Assembly: GCA_030428205.1 (NCBI GenBank)
Contig: JAUIBK010000004.1
Span: 1 to 64,000 of the forward strand
Source of the DNA: a bacterium
Lineage (GTDB): Bacteria; Bdellovibrionota_C; UBA2361; RFPC01
Direction of reading: 5' to 3'
DNA length: 64,000 nt
Position 1 is the stretch's first letter; the number at the start of each line of letters is the position of its first letter. The translations under genes and the position numbers were made by a program. The notes beneath the pieces are model-generated. The model searched no databases, had not been told where the DNA came from, and saw nothing but the letters and a program-made list of their open reading frames with translations. This document shows, piece by piece, positions 42,770 to 51,198 of this stretch.

Positions 42770-43790
42770 TCACGGTTCTGATCGAGACAGCTCAGAAGGT
42801 GTTTCTGGTGGAGAGCTATCGAATGAGAGTCCCCTAGATGTTATCGATGCTCGTGCTTGGGAGGCTTTTGAGAGAAACCTTCAAGCTCGTGAGGGTCACT
42901 TTGCTGCTTTAGGCGAGACAGCCTTGAATTTGTTACGGCGCGCCTCCGACGCAAGCAAGTCCGAGAGAGAGCTCTATATTGAAGAACTCGAGAGAACCAC
43001 AAACCGGTTAGTACTTGATACGAAACAGTCGCCCCATCTTGAACAAGTTGTCCTTCCTGCAAATTTATCCAATGCTCGAATCCTTGCACTTAGTACGGCA
43101 CAATCTGATGGTGGTTATCTGACCTATGCCGAAGAGCATATAAGAAATGTTCTTGGCCCCGATGTTGATACGATTACCCTTGTGCCATACGCATTAGCAG
43201 ATAGAGATGCTTATGCAGAAAAGCTTGCAGGGCGTTTTGCCGAAATGGGATATAAGACGCGCTCTGTGCATCAAGGAAATCCTCTAGAAGAGATTTTGAA
43301 TGCTCAGGCGATTTTTGTTGGTGGTGGAAATACCTTTCGCTTGCTTGTTGCACTTCATGAAACCGGTATTTTTCCTCTCATTCGCCAACGAGTTGAAGAG
43401 GGAATGCCTTATATGGGTGCAAGTGCAGGGTCGAATATCACATTTTATAGCACATCGTCGACGAACGATATGCCGATTGCAGAACAACTTCCTGTGATGC
43501 GCGGGCTACACTTTTTCCGTGGCGGCCTTAATCCTCATTATAAGATCAAGGATCCAAACGATCCTCATAAGGGGGAATCAAATGCAAAGCGTATTCACCA
43601 ATTACAAGAAGACCAACCAAATCTTCCAGTCATCGGAGTGCCAGAAGGAGATGGAATACTCTGCCTTAACGGAGAGGTTTCACTTGTTGGGAAGGGGACT
43701 AAGCCATCGATTCTCTTTCGTGGAGGAGGTGAGGAGCTCGAAATTCCTAAGGGGGATCTTAGTTTCTTAGCACAGCGGTATGAGCACTAG
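42759..43790 (+). CDS. Peptidase E-like (S51) serine peptidase with N-terminal extension
   Basis: The C-terminal 240 residues form an S51 dipeptidase E/cyanophycinase fold. ARILALSTAQSDGGYLTYAEEHI opens it, AIFVGGGNTFRLLVAL is the family glycine motif, and YMGASAGSNI holds the nucleophile Ser222. GLNPHYKIKDP and GVPEGDGI follow. PepE cleaves Asp-X dipeptides. The first 105 residues are extra compared with the usual 230-residue enzyme; they are hydrophilic and helical (ARAWEAFERNLQAREGHF...). The extension follows a GGAGG-like site. A tiny coiled-coil gene is coupled upstream. Confidence 0.85.
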   Translation: MDPSHGSDRDSSEGVSGGELSNESPLDVIDARAWEAFERNLQAREGHFAALGETALNLLRRASDASKSERELYIEELERTTNRLVLDTKQSPHLEQVVLPANLSNARILALSTAQSDGGYLTYAEEHIRNVLGPDVDTITLVPYALADRDAYAEKLAGRFAEMGYKTRSVHQGNPLEEILNAQAIFVGGGNTFRLLVALHETGIFPLIRQRVEEGMPYMGASAGSNITFYSTSSTNDMPIAEQLPVMRGLHFFRGGLNPHYKIKDPNDPHKGESNAKRIHQLQEDQPNLPVIGVPEGDGILCLNGEVSLVGKGTKPSILFRGGGEELEIPKGDLSFLAQRYEH

Positions 43791-43892
43791 TACAGCGTCT
43801 CCTTTTTCTGAAGCATACGTGTAGAATTTTAGGTTACGCTCTACGAATGATACACCCTCCTTCTTAGGGGTGTACCGAAGCTTAAGCGGTGT

Positions 43893-44207
43893 TTATTTTG
43901 CTTCTTTCTCAGTTTTCTTAAGCCAATGATCAACGACAAAAGGGCCAAAGGGAACAATCGCACCGAAGATACCAGCGAGCATCAGTCCAAACGATATTGG
44001 TACGCGATCGCGCGCGGTAAGAAAGAAAGCAAAGAGTAGCATAAAGAGAACTCCGTGAACGGAGCCGAAGAGAGTTACTGCCATTGGCATGTCTGCCATA
44101 TATTTCAATGGCATGGCGACAAAGAACAGCAAGAGCGTTGAGATTCCTTCAATCATGCCGAGTATACGGAGGCGAGAGAGGAATATGAGATCTATTTGTT
44201 TTTCCAT
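43893..44207 (-). CDS. DUF3817 integral membrane protein
   Basis: A 104-residue membrane protein with three helices. LSRLRILGMIEGISTLLLFFVAMPLKY, GSVHGVLFMLLFAFFL and the C-terminal GAIVPFGPFVVDHWLKK match the DUF3817 pattern. Function unknown. ATG 44207 with AGGAAC 8 bases upstream is preferred to the longer frame. It stands alone, with a long repeat element upstream. Confidence 0.85.
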   Translation of the reverse strand: MEKQIDLIFLSRLRILGMIEGISTLLLFFVAMPLKYMADMPMAVTLFGSVHGVLFMLLFAFFLTARDRVPISFGLMLAGIFGAIVPFGPFVVDHWLKKTEKEAK

Positions 44208-44289
44208 AAAAAAGTTCCTGCCTAGAGACACAAAAATAGGAGTAAGTTGTATGAGATACCTAGCCTCTCTTTATTGAGTACAATCAATA

Positions 44290-44531
44290 TATACTCAATG
44301 AACACAGGTTTGTCGTAGACAAAGCTGTGTTGAGTATAGAAAATGCGAAGCATTTTAGAGCCGTCCTCGAGGACGGCGCAAGAGAAATCTGCTGCGCTAG
44401 CAGCGTATTTCCCTGGGGAAGACAAATATACCCCGTGCAGAAAAATGCGTGAAAGCGATCAGCTTTTACACCACCATATGCGGCACAAACATTTGGAGAG
44501 CACGGCAGACCTGATCTCACGGGGTATATCC
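44290..44531. repeat. Long multi-hairpin element (family H), inverted copy
   Basis: TATACTCAA (44290-44298) pairs with TTGAGTATA (44330-44338). AAAATGCGAAGCATTTT (44340-44356), the 18-base perfect palindrome at 44360-44377 (GCCGTCCTCGAGGACGGC) and CTGCTGCGCTAGCAGCG form further hairpins. The bases 44406-44437 are exactly the reverse complement of 16789-16820. The element ends in CACGGGGTATAT near 44531. It fills most of the 44208-44800 gap; the rest shows no gene. Confidence 0.85.
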
Positions 44532-44800
44532 AACTCAGCAAGAAGTAAAAGGTGTGTAGCTGCTCGATTGCTCCTAAGACGCGTCGCTCGACTTCTTGTA
44601 AGCTCTGTGGTACTCATAGCTCTGTGTGGCCTGGGAACCGTTGAGGAGTAGAAGAACACGAAGTCGCATTTCTCTGTTTGCGTTCTTAGGGAGAGCAAAG
44701 AGTGAAAAGCGCCTTCAGAGTTTCATACGAAGGTTCTTTTCACACGTTTTCGCGTATCATCCTTTTTTCACAGATCCATTTCAAGAAAGTGAGGTGTCTC

Positions 44801-46057
44801 ATGCACACATTGTCTGCACAAGACAGGATCATTAATGCTGCCCGGCTCGTAACGGAGCTTGGTTGGGGCGGCGAGGCAGGAATTCGAGGAAAGTTGATTA
44901 CGATTTACGGTGCTCCGTGCAACTATAACCTCATGGTTGCAGTAGCTCGTGAGGCGTATGGTCTTGGAGCAAAGCACTGTGCGCCAGTGATTATTGCTCC
45001 TGAAGTTACGGCACTCCATCTTCAGGCTCATGCTGAAGATGCAGAGCTGCGTAACTTCGTTGATCCGCTTTGGGCTGACTACTGGAACGGACTGGTCGAC
45101 GATAGCGGATGTACCGTTCGCATCACACCAGCTGAAGATCCACTCGCACTCAGTGAGTGTGATGGAGGCCACGTTGGAGAGCGAGCTGTTGCCGAGCATA
45201 AAGCACGTAGCCACTTCTACGATGATGGCCTCTTTGCTGGAACGCTCCCCTGGACCATCCTTCCACAAGCGACTCCTGGCTGGGCAAAGATGCTTGACCT
45301 CGAAGTGGATGACCTGCAAGAGGCGCTCGATCAGATCTTGATGACTGATCGGCCCGATTGTGTCGAACGTTGGCGAGCGCTGACAGAGCTCTCTTCGAGA
45401 CGAGGCGAAGCTCTCAACGCCCTTAAGCCTGTCGCGGTTCACTTCGAAGGTCCAGGCACCGATCTGACGGTTGGTCTGATGCCACTGTCACGTTTTTCGG
45501 CAGCACTCAAGACGACTGCTGGAGGTGTGACATTTATGGCGAATATTCCAACGTTTGAGAACTTCTCGACACCGGATGCTCGTCTGACTCGTGGGTACTT
45601 TGCGTGCACCAGGCCTGTGATCATCGACGGCACGCTCGTCGACGGACTGAAGGTCTGGTTCAATGACGAGGGCGAGGTTGATCGCTTTGAAGCATCGCAA
45701 GGTCGCGAAGCCTTTGAAGCTGTGCTTGCAGCTCCTGGCGGCAATCGCCTTGGAGAAGTTGCACTCGTTGGTCTCGACGGCAATTCGATCTTCTCCTCTG
45801 GCCTGGTCTTCAAGAACACCCTGCTTGATGAGAATGCAGCGTGCCACGTTGCCTTTGGTCGGGGATACCCGATGCAGATTGAAGGCGGCACCGAGATGGA
45901 TGAATCTCAGCTCAATGAGATTGGGTGTAACTACTCAGAGAAACATCATGACGTGATGCTCTCTGATCTCTCAACTCAGGTGCACGTCATCCTCGGAGAT
46001 GGCTCGCGTGTTCAGGTCATCAAGGATGGTAAGTGGTGCGAGAATCTGCTCTCGTAG
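44801..46057 (+). CDS. M29-family (aminopeptidase T-like) metallopeptidase
   Basis: A 418-residue protein of the thermophilic aminopeptidase (M29) type. AVHFEGPGTDLTVGL, MANIPTFENFSTPDARLTRGYFACTRP, HVAFGRGYP and GCNYSEKHHDVML give the metal-ligand pattern of two glutamates, histidines and an aspartate. It should release N-terminal amino acids in the cytosol. ATG 44801 was taken over the longer frame because GTGAGG lies at proper spacing. Codon choice is richer in C and G at third positions than in its neighbours, as in the GT81 gene. It is convergent with the next gene. Confidence 0.85.
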   Translation: MHTLSAQDRIINAARLVTELGWGGEAGIRGKLITIYGAPCNYNLMVAVAREAYGLGAKHCAPVIIAPEVTALHLQAHAEDAELRNFVDPLWADYWNGLVDDSGCTVRITPAEDPLALSECDGGHVGERAVAEHKARSHFYDDGLFAGTLPWTILPQATPGWAKMLDLEVDDLQEALDQILMTDRPDCVERWRALTELSSRRGEALNALKPVAVHFEGPGTDLTVGLMPLSRFSAALKTTAGGVTFMANIPTFENFSTPDARLTRGYFACTRPVIIDGTLVDGLKVWFNDEGEVDRFEASQGREAFEAVLAAPGGNRLGEVALVGLDGNSIFSSGLVFKNTLLDENAACHVAFGRGYPMQIEGGTEMDESQLNEIGCNYSEKHHDVMLSDLSTQVHVILGDGSRVQVIKDGKWCENLLS

Positions 46058-46136
46058 AATTGTCTTCCTTCTCAATGCGGCACCCTGTTTTTCAGAAGGT
46101 ATTCCTTGAAACTCTGGGGTGCTCGCAGTTTGCTGG

Positions 46137-47051
46137 CTAACAATCCTCGTTGACTGTTTCCATCCGTAAGACAAAGCAGTCTTCATCAGTTGGAGGAGAG
46201 GACTCTCCTCCGCCACCGCCGCCACCTGTTTTTGGTGGATTGTCAGGGTCGTAGCAGTCGCATGGGTCTTTTGCGCCACCACCAGAAGGGTTCCCTGCAG
46301 TAAGACAATCTTCATTGACTGTTTCCATCCCAAGCGTAGGGGGCATTGTTCCAACGCTAAATGTCTCGGGGTACTCCTCTTCTGTTGAGCAGTAGGCGTG
46401 ATAGAGAGGGGTAAAGAGTTCTTGTTTTTCAGGGGTAAGTAAAGTGCCTCCAAGTGCTTGGCACTGAAAAGAGAGGCTTTTATAAATAAGTCCCCAAGCT
46501 TTTTGGACAGAGAACTGCTTTCCTTGAGCATTGAAGAAATTCTTGAGGTTTTGCAGGGAGCGTAAATCAACACCGCAATTATTTTCTCCCTCAGCAACTG
46601 CGCGAGCATTAAAGCCGTGCTGGCAGTAAAAAGCAAAAGTGCCTTGAGCAAAGGAGGCTGCTTGTAGCTCGACTTCACCACGCTTACATGCTTTTGCAGC
46701 ATTACGGAGTTGGGTAGTTTCTTTGAGTTTCTTTCTTTTCGTTTTGAGTTTTTGCTTCTTGTTTGCATTAAGAGGCGCTTGATCTTTTAATCTTTGCATC
46801 CCTTTCTTGAGCTTCTTTCTCTTCTTGTTAAATTTTTTGGCAGCGGCACCAGCAGAAACTTCTTCTGAGACACCATAATCCCCTTTAAAGGTGACAAGGT
46901 TCTCACTCTGTTGCAACACACATCCCCATTCGTTATTGGTTGGGATAAGTTGGGTGATCTGTTGTGATTCGGCAGAGGTGCTGGGTGCAAAGCACAAAAA
47001 GAAAGCCGTGGAGAGAATGGTGGCTACGGCTGATGGACTTCTATGGAACAT
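46137..47051 (-). CDS. Secreted, lysine- and cysteine-rich protein with a C-terminal repeat
   Basis: A 304-residue protein with a signal peptide (about 27 residues, ending STSA). A strongly basic region (KKFNKKRKKLKKGMQRLKD...) follows, then a mostly neutral domain with eight or so cysteines, and a glycine-rich tail. The octapeptide METVNEDC occurs twice (about residues 240 and at the very C-terminus), reflecting a duplicated DNA stretch near 46138 and 46306. I recognise no family. The cysteines suggest disulphide bonds outside the cytosol. Confidence 0.7.
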   Translation of the reverse strand: MFHRSPSAVATILSTAFFLCFAPSTSAESQQITQLIPTNNEWGCVLQQSENLVTFKGDYGVSEEVSAGAAAKKFNKKRKKLKKGMQRLKDQAPLNANKKQKLKTKRKKLKETTQLRNAAKACKRGEVELQAASFAQGTFAFYCQHGFNARAVAEGENNCGVDLRSLQNLKNFFNAQGKQFSVQKAWGLIYKSLSFQCQALGGTLLTPEKQELFTPLYHAYCSTEEEYPETFSVGTMPPTLGMETVNEDCLTAGNPSGGGAKDPCDCYDPDNPPKTGGGGGGGESSPPTDEDCFVLRMETVNEDC

Positions 47052-47258
47052 TCTGTCGGTCTCCTGAGTTGGGTATAAGGGCAGAATTTTATCAGATTTT
47101 GGGAGGGTAAGAAAGGATTGACTGTGTTTTTAGGGGGTTAGAGTAAGAGCAAGATGAAGGGCAAGAGCAAGAGGGGGTGGCGGGGATTTAAGGTGATGGA
47201 GGTGTGTGCCGAGAATAGAGATGTGTGCGTAGTTTGTGGTTATAACAGGAGGTTATTC

Positions 47259-47483
47259 GTGTCGCTTGAAGAGAAAACATCTGAGCTTGGATTCCATTTT
47301 GATCGTGTGCGGGAATCTACAGCTAAAGTCATGCAGAGCATCTTAGATAATCCATCGCTGAGTCCTGAAGAGCAAGTCGTCTTACTCAACACACTTGCGG
47401 ATCGTCATATGGCGATTGGTCAGCTTGTAAAATCTAAGCTCGATTTTGGATTTTTAACTCAAATCCAAGAGAAAAGATTATAA
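47259..47483 (+). CDS. Small helical protein, unknown function
   Basis: A 74-residue soluble, probably all-helical protein (MSLEEKTSELGFHFDRVRESTAKVMQ...). GTG at 47259 is set by AGGAGG at 47247-47252; the upstream in-frame stretch from 47154 is Lys/Arg/Cys-rich and unlike protein. Its 3-prime end overlaps the convergent gene by 6 bases. No family recognised. Confidence 0.6.
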   Translation: MSLEEKTSELGFHFDRVRESTAKVMQSILDNPSLSPEEQVVLLNTLADRHMAIGQLVKSKLDFGFLTQIQEKRL

Positions 47484-47828
47484 GTGCCGCAAGCTTGTTC
47501 CTAGAGCTTGCTCTAACCGTACAAGAGGATCTGAATCGCGAAGATCGATTTTTGCGCGGGTGAGAAGATTTTGAAGATCTTCAATGGGGAGCTGTGACCG
47601 TTCGTGTAGCTCGAAAAGGGAAATCCCTTTCTCGTCCATCGCTCGCCTTACAGCTTGTGAGATAATCATTTGGCTCTCATCTTCTCCTCGAAAGAGGGGG
47701 CTTCCAAAATCATCTCGGACAAGATCAATGAGGCTTGCTACCGAGGGGCTTTGGAGCTCTCTGAGAACTTCACTCAGTTCTGTAGGCACTTCTTGGGAGT
47801 CAAGATGACGTGGATCGAAAGAGGACAT
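47478..47828 (-). CDS. Small protein with HTH-like C-terminus
   Basis: A 116-residue protein. The C-terminal half (AVRRAMDEKGISLFELHERSQLPIEDLQNLLTRAKIDLRDSDPLVRLEQALG) has the spacing of a Cro/XRE-type helix-turn-helix. The N-terminus is acidic. It may be a small DNA-binding regulator; the assignment is weak. Upstream, 47843-47875 is a low-complexity ACAACAAA-type stretch. Confidence 0.5.
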   Translation of the reverse strand: MSSFDPRHLDSQEVPTELSEVLRELQSPSVASLIDLVRDDFGSPLFRGEDESQMIISQAVRRAMDEKGISLFELHERSQLPIEDLQNLLTRAKIDLRDSDPLVRLEQALGTSLRHL

Positions 47829-48022
47829 AGGGCAGTACTACAAAATACAACAAACACAACAAATACAACAATGATGACCCACTACGTAGGAGAATTCTAC
47901 CTCATTCTTCTTTTCTAAGGAAATCGTTTGTAATGGTCGATGGTTCCTCGATTTTTGTTCTCATGGATAGGTTGTTGATAGAGATTTGCGCCGAAGCCTT
48001 TAGATGCTCTGTCAGTTTGAAT

Positions 48023-48093
48023 TTATAACGCGAAGTACGCGAGGTACGCGAAGGGGGGATGTCTTCGCGTACCTCGCGTACTTCGCGTTATAA
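48023..48093. repeat. Palindrome family C, copy 4
   Basis: TTATAACGCGAAGTACGCG at the left pairs with its complement ending at 48093, a nearly perfect stem of about 30 bases with a short GGGGATG-type loop. It lies in the 47829-48157 gap between two minus-strand genes; the rest of that gap is the ACAACAAA stretch and featureless DNA. Confidence 0.95.
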
Positions 48094-48157
48094 TTTTCCT
48101 TGGTCTACGACACAAATAAGAGCTACGACAGAACAAGATCAAGGCTTTGTCCCCACA

Positions 48158-49426
48158 CTAGCGAGGGCGGCCAAGTATTGCTTTGGCCTCTTGCGGCATC
48201 GCTAACCAGCTCTTGGGCACTTCATTTGTCTCTTTGAGGAGCGCCTCAAAGAGTGGCTCTGCTTCAACCATAGATTGCAGGCTGCCATCATCCATCTGTA
48301 CAAGCATCGACTGTTGATAGTCTCCCCGGTGCATATACGAGAGGTCGCAGCGGTGAAGGTAGTATTCTGGATCAAAACCAGCTTCTTCTACAGCTTGTTG
48401 AGCCTCTGTGTAGAGAGTCTCGATGTCCTCATCAGGGCGAATGCGAATGGTTTTAAAGAGATTTCTCAAAAGGAGACGTCCACAGAGATCGGACAAAATA
48501 GGATCGCTACTTTTTTGCCACTTTCCGAGGTGGTAGAGCCACCAAGATTCTTGCATTGCAAAAATATCATCAAGTGAGAGGTGCTCAGGAGAATCAACGG
48601 CGAGCACATCTCTCATCGTATCATCAACAAATGGAAGGTCGCCCCTGAGTGCTCTCGCTCGTTTGGCAATAGCCCAGTTGATTCGATCGGAGCTCATGAG
48701 CACCCGGTGTTGGTAGACCTGGCGGTACATTGCGTGCCTTGAGAGTGCAAAGTGCATCATGGCATCAAGGCGGTTTTCCTTAAGAGCGAGGTTGCCGTCC
48801 TTGGTCAGGCACATTGAATCTGTAAGTGCTGCAACATTGTATTCGCCGTAGCTCACTCCAGCGAGGATGCTGTCTACAATACACCAATTTCCACGGTCTG
48901 CGTTCCAGCCACCTCCGGAGATAACCTGCCAGGTCCACGGTGGAACTTCGCTTGTTTCTTGGAGAATGGCACAAATAGTCTCCGCAAGGTTTGGAGTGTA
49001 TTTTTCAAAAATAGTGTTGAGCTCTTTGTCTTCACGGATAATGCGACAGCCAACTTCTTCGTGAATATCTTTTGTTGTAGGAAACCAAGTCTTGTACGCC
49101 GTGTGTGAGCCAGGAGCGATGTGGCCGAGGTCGTGTAAGAGGGCTGCTGCGCTCACCGCAAGCGAGTAGTGATTTATTTCCGCTGGTGAATTGCGAGCCA
49201 GTTTTTTCATGAGAGTAGTAGCGAGATGAGCAACTCCTACGCTATGGCCGAAACGTGAGTGCTCAGAGAACATATACACAAGTCGAGTATTTGCCGTTTG
49301 GCTAATATTTCTTAGTCTTTGAAACCACTTCGTATCGATAAGCTCAAGAATGAGAGCTTCGTTTTCATGCTCGGTTGAAAATGAAACAGAGGGAGAGGCT
49401 ACATCAGCGAAAGTAACAACACTCAT
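48158..49426 (-). CDS. HD-domain phosphohydrolase (dNTPase/SAMHD1-like)
   Basis: A 422-residue HD protein resembling the SAMHD1/dGTPase branch. FQRLRNISQTANTRLVYMFSEHSRFGHSVGVAHLA supplies His61, AALLHDLGH supplies the HD pair (98-99), and CIVDSILAG provides the distal Asp. These four are the metal ligands of nucleotide hydrolases of this class. RLRNISQ and SRFGHSVG are typical of dNTPases. The start overlaps the end of the RibBA-like gene by 4 bases (ATGA), so the two are translated together. Whether the nucleotide substrate links to flavin or GTP metabolism is unknown. Confidence 0.85.
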   Translation of the reverse strand: MSVVTFADVASPSVSFSTEHENEALILELIDTKWFQRLRNISQTANTRLVYMFSEHSRFGHSVGVAHLATTLMKKLARNSPAEINHYSLAVSAAALLHDLGHIAPGSHTAYKTWFPTTKDIHEEVGCRIIREDKELNTIFEKYTPNLAETICAILQETSEVPPWTWQVISGGGWNADRGNWCIVDSILAGVSYGEYNVAALTDSMCLTKDGNLALKENRLDAMMHFALSRHAMYRQVYQHRVLMSSDRINWAIAKRARALRGDLPFVDDTMRDVLAVDSPEHLSLDDIFAMQESWWLYHLGKWQKSSDPILSDLCGRLLLRNLFKTIRIRPDEDIETLYTEAQQAVEEAGFDPEYYLHRCDLSYMHRGDYQQSMLVQMDDGSLQSMVEAEPLFEALLKETNEVPKSWLAMPQEAKAILGRPR

Positions 49427-50538
49427 TGTTCGGCCTTAAAAGTTGGAATAGGACGTTGGGTAACAATCTCAATTCCAAAAGGTTTTAGTCCAATCAGATC
49501 TTTGGTGCTGCGAGTGAGGAGCTCAATTTTTTTTACACCAAGATCTCGTAAAATCTGTGCTCCGAGTCCGTATTCTTGCATCATGGTAGCGGGCTTTGTG
49601 GTAGCACTCTCTTGCCAGTTTGTGACTTGTTTTTGAACCTGACCAATTTCGGGGCGTCTGAGATAAACGAGCACGCCACTCTCGTTTCTCCCGATCTCTT
49701 TGAGAGAGTTGTGGAGAGCTGTGCGTGAAGGGGGATTCTTTCCACCAAAGACGTCAGCAAACGTGGACTCAGGTTGAACCCGTACAAGTGTGGGTTTCTC
49801 CGGAGTTATTTCGCCTTTGACAAGTGCAACGTGCTCGCCACCGGATAGAGGAGATTTGTAGACATATGAGACGAGTTCACCGGCCAGTTGTGTAGGCAAT
49901 TTGGCTTCTGCAACTCGCGTGACAAGTTTTTCGTGCTCAAGCCGGTAACGAACGATATCACTCATAGTAAAAAGTGGAAGTGAATGACTCGATGCTAATT
50001 CGTTTTGAGCCTGTGCATCAAGAAACTCACCATCTGAACCAAGCAGATCGATAAAGCAGGCAGTGTTTTCTCCGCAAGAGAGTCGAACAAGGTCGTATGC
50101 TCCTTCTGGAAGTGCGTGGCGCACCAGTGTGCCGCCTTCTCGAATGCAAACTGGAAAAACATGCCCTGGTTGAACAAGCATACGAGGGTAAGGAGTTTCG
50201 CAGCCAAGAAGTGAAACTGTCTTTGCTCGGTCTGAAGCAGAGATTCCAGTAGTGACGCCTTCGCGAGCTTCTACAGAAACACACGATCTTGAGAGTGGGG
50301 AGGTGGTTAATAGCTCATCAGGTGAGCGGTGACTCATCTGAGGGATATGAAAAGCCTCAGCACGTTTAGACTCAAGAGCAACGAGCACATTGCCTTTACC
50401 CAGCTCAATGAGCGTATTCATGAGCTCAGGAGTCATATCAGCGGACGGAGCAACGATAACTGCCCGCTTGTCAGCTGAACTGTCGAGCCGGAGAATGGCG
50501 ATTTTCCGCTTTTTAAAGGCGTTTAGCTGGTTTTTCAT
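49423..50538 (-). CDS. RibBA homologue with both active sites lost (pseudoenzyme)
   Basis: A 371-residue protein aligning end to end with bifunctional RibBA (DHBP synthase plus GTP cyclohydrolase II). SVEAREGVTTGISASDRAKTV and QPGHVFPVCIREGGTLVRH mark the RibB half; YGLGAQILRDLGVKKIELLT marks the RibA half. But the RibB acidic loop (DDEDRENEGD) reads DSSADKRAVI. The RAGHTEA histidine is lost (RHALPEGA). The RibA zinc cysteines (GDVFGS.RCDCG region) are replaced by FADVFGGKNPPSRTALH with no Cys. RQEGRGIGL reads RRPEIGQV. Both enzymes should be inactive. The fold may survive for regulation or binding. ATG 50538 starts at the family's usual point and overlaps the HD gene at its end. Confidence 0.85.
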   Translation of the reverse strand: MKNQLNAFKKRKIAILRLDSSADKRAVIVAPSADMTPELMNTLIELGKGNVLVALESKRAEAFHIPQMSHRSPDELLTTSPLSRSCVSVEAREGVTTGISASDRAKTVSLLGCETPYPRMLVQPGHVFPVCIREGGTLVRHALPEGAYDLVRLSCGENTACFIDLLGSDGEFLDAQAQNELASSHSLPLFTMSDIVRYRLEHEKLVTRVAEAKLPTQLAGELVSYVYKSPLSGGEHVALVKGEITPEKPTLVRVQPESTFADVFGGKNPPSRTALHNSLKEIGRNESGVLVYLRRPEIGQVQKQVTNWQESATTKPATMMQEYGLGAQILRDLGVKKIELLTRSTKDLIGLKPFGIEIVTQRPIPTFKAEQ

Positions 50539-50652
50539 ATACGAAGTATACCTATACGGATGAAAAAAACCCAATATCTGTAGGCTCCTTTTCATTGTTT
50601 TTTTTGGTTTAAGTTCGCTCACTTATCTGACGATTACTTAGTACGTACTTTT

Positions 50653-50682
50653 TTTGACCCAACATAGGACGCCCCGGTCAAA
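50653..50682. promoter_or_regulatory. Operator-like inverted repeat TTTGACC-N16-GGTCAAA
   Basis: TTTGACC (50653-50659) and GGTCAAA (50676-50682) lie in the divergent region between the RibBA-like gene and the 50722 gene. A perfect AGTACGTACT palindrome sits just before it (50640-50649). Such half-sites suit a dimeric regulator, but no regulator is assigned. Confidence 0.35.
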
Positions 50683-50721
50683 ATACAGGTGAATAATTCT
50701 TTTTCGTAAAAGAGGTTGTAT

Positions 50722-51186
50722 ATGGAACAGGTTGCGCAAGGGGGCGAAACCCAATCAGCTGGAGTGAAAGTTTTGGACGAGCGTGAACAAGCACTGGTGA
50801 AAGCAAGACGCACTGCTTTTGTCGCTCGTTTTATTGTTCTTCGAGAATCAAAACGTACTCGAGCTCATCGGGTTATTGAGATGATGGAGTGGGAGCCCCT
50901 TACGACCATCGAAGAGTTATCTGAACGATTCCGACAGGCATTTATCGATAATGGAGACAACATGACTCCTGTTGATCGAGATATTCGTCGAGCACTTGCT
51001 CATGCCAATCGTTCGCTCAATCATTTTATTGCTGAGTATGCCAAGCGCAGTACCTTAAACTTTATCGAGTCGCTTGTTGATTATGAACGCTCGAACGAAC
51101 TGCTCTTCGGTGATGATGAATACCCGAAGCCTGGTGGTTGGCGACTCCCTCATGAGTTGCTCAAACAAAAGGAGCAGCAGGACTAA
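50722..51186 (+). CDS. Hypothetical helical protein upstream of the FhlB-like gene
   Basis: A 154-residue soluble protein, highly charged and helical (ERFRQAFIDNGDNMTPVDRDIRRALAHANRSL...). ATG 50722 has AGAGG 7 bases upstream. In other bacteria the gene before a free FlhB C-domain often encodes a FliK-like ruler; I see no FliK features here. Starts a short gene run up to 53128. Family unknown. Confidence 0.6.
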   Translation: MEQVAQGGETQSAGVKVLDEREQALVKARRTAFVARFIVLRESKRTRAHRVIEMMEWEPLTTIEELSERFRQAFIDNGDNMTPVDRDIRRALAHANRSLNHFIAEYAKRSTLNFIESLVDYERSNELLFGDDEYPKPGGWRLPHELLKQKEQQD

Positions 51187-51198
51187 GACAGCTTGCCT

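Noticed and set aside
44768..45442. 224-residue minus-strand reading frame
   Set aside because: Antisense to the M29 peptidase gene; no family features.
45971..46768. 265-residue minus-strand reading frame
   Set aside because: It is an alternate frame of the secreted Cys-rich protein gene; no start signal and low-complexity Lys/Ser/Leu content.
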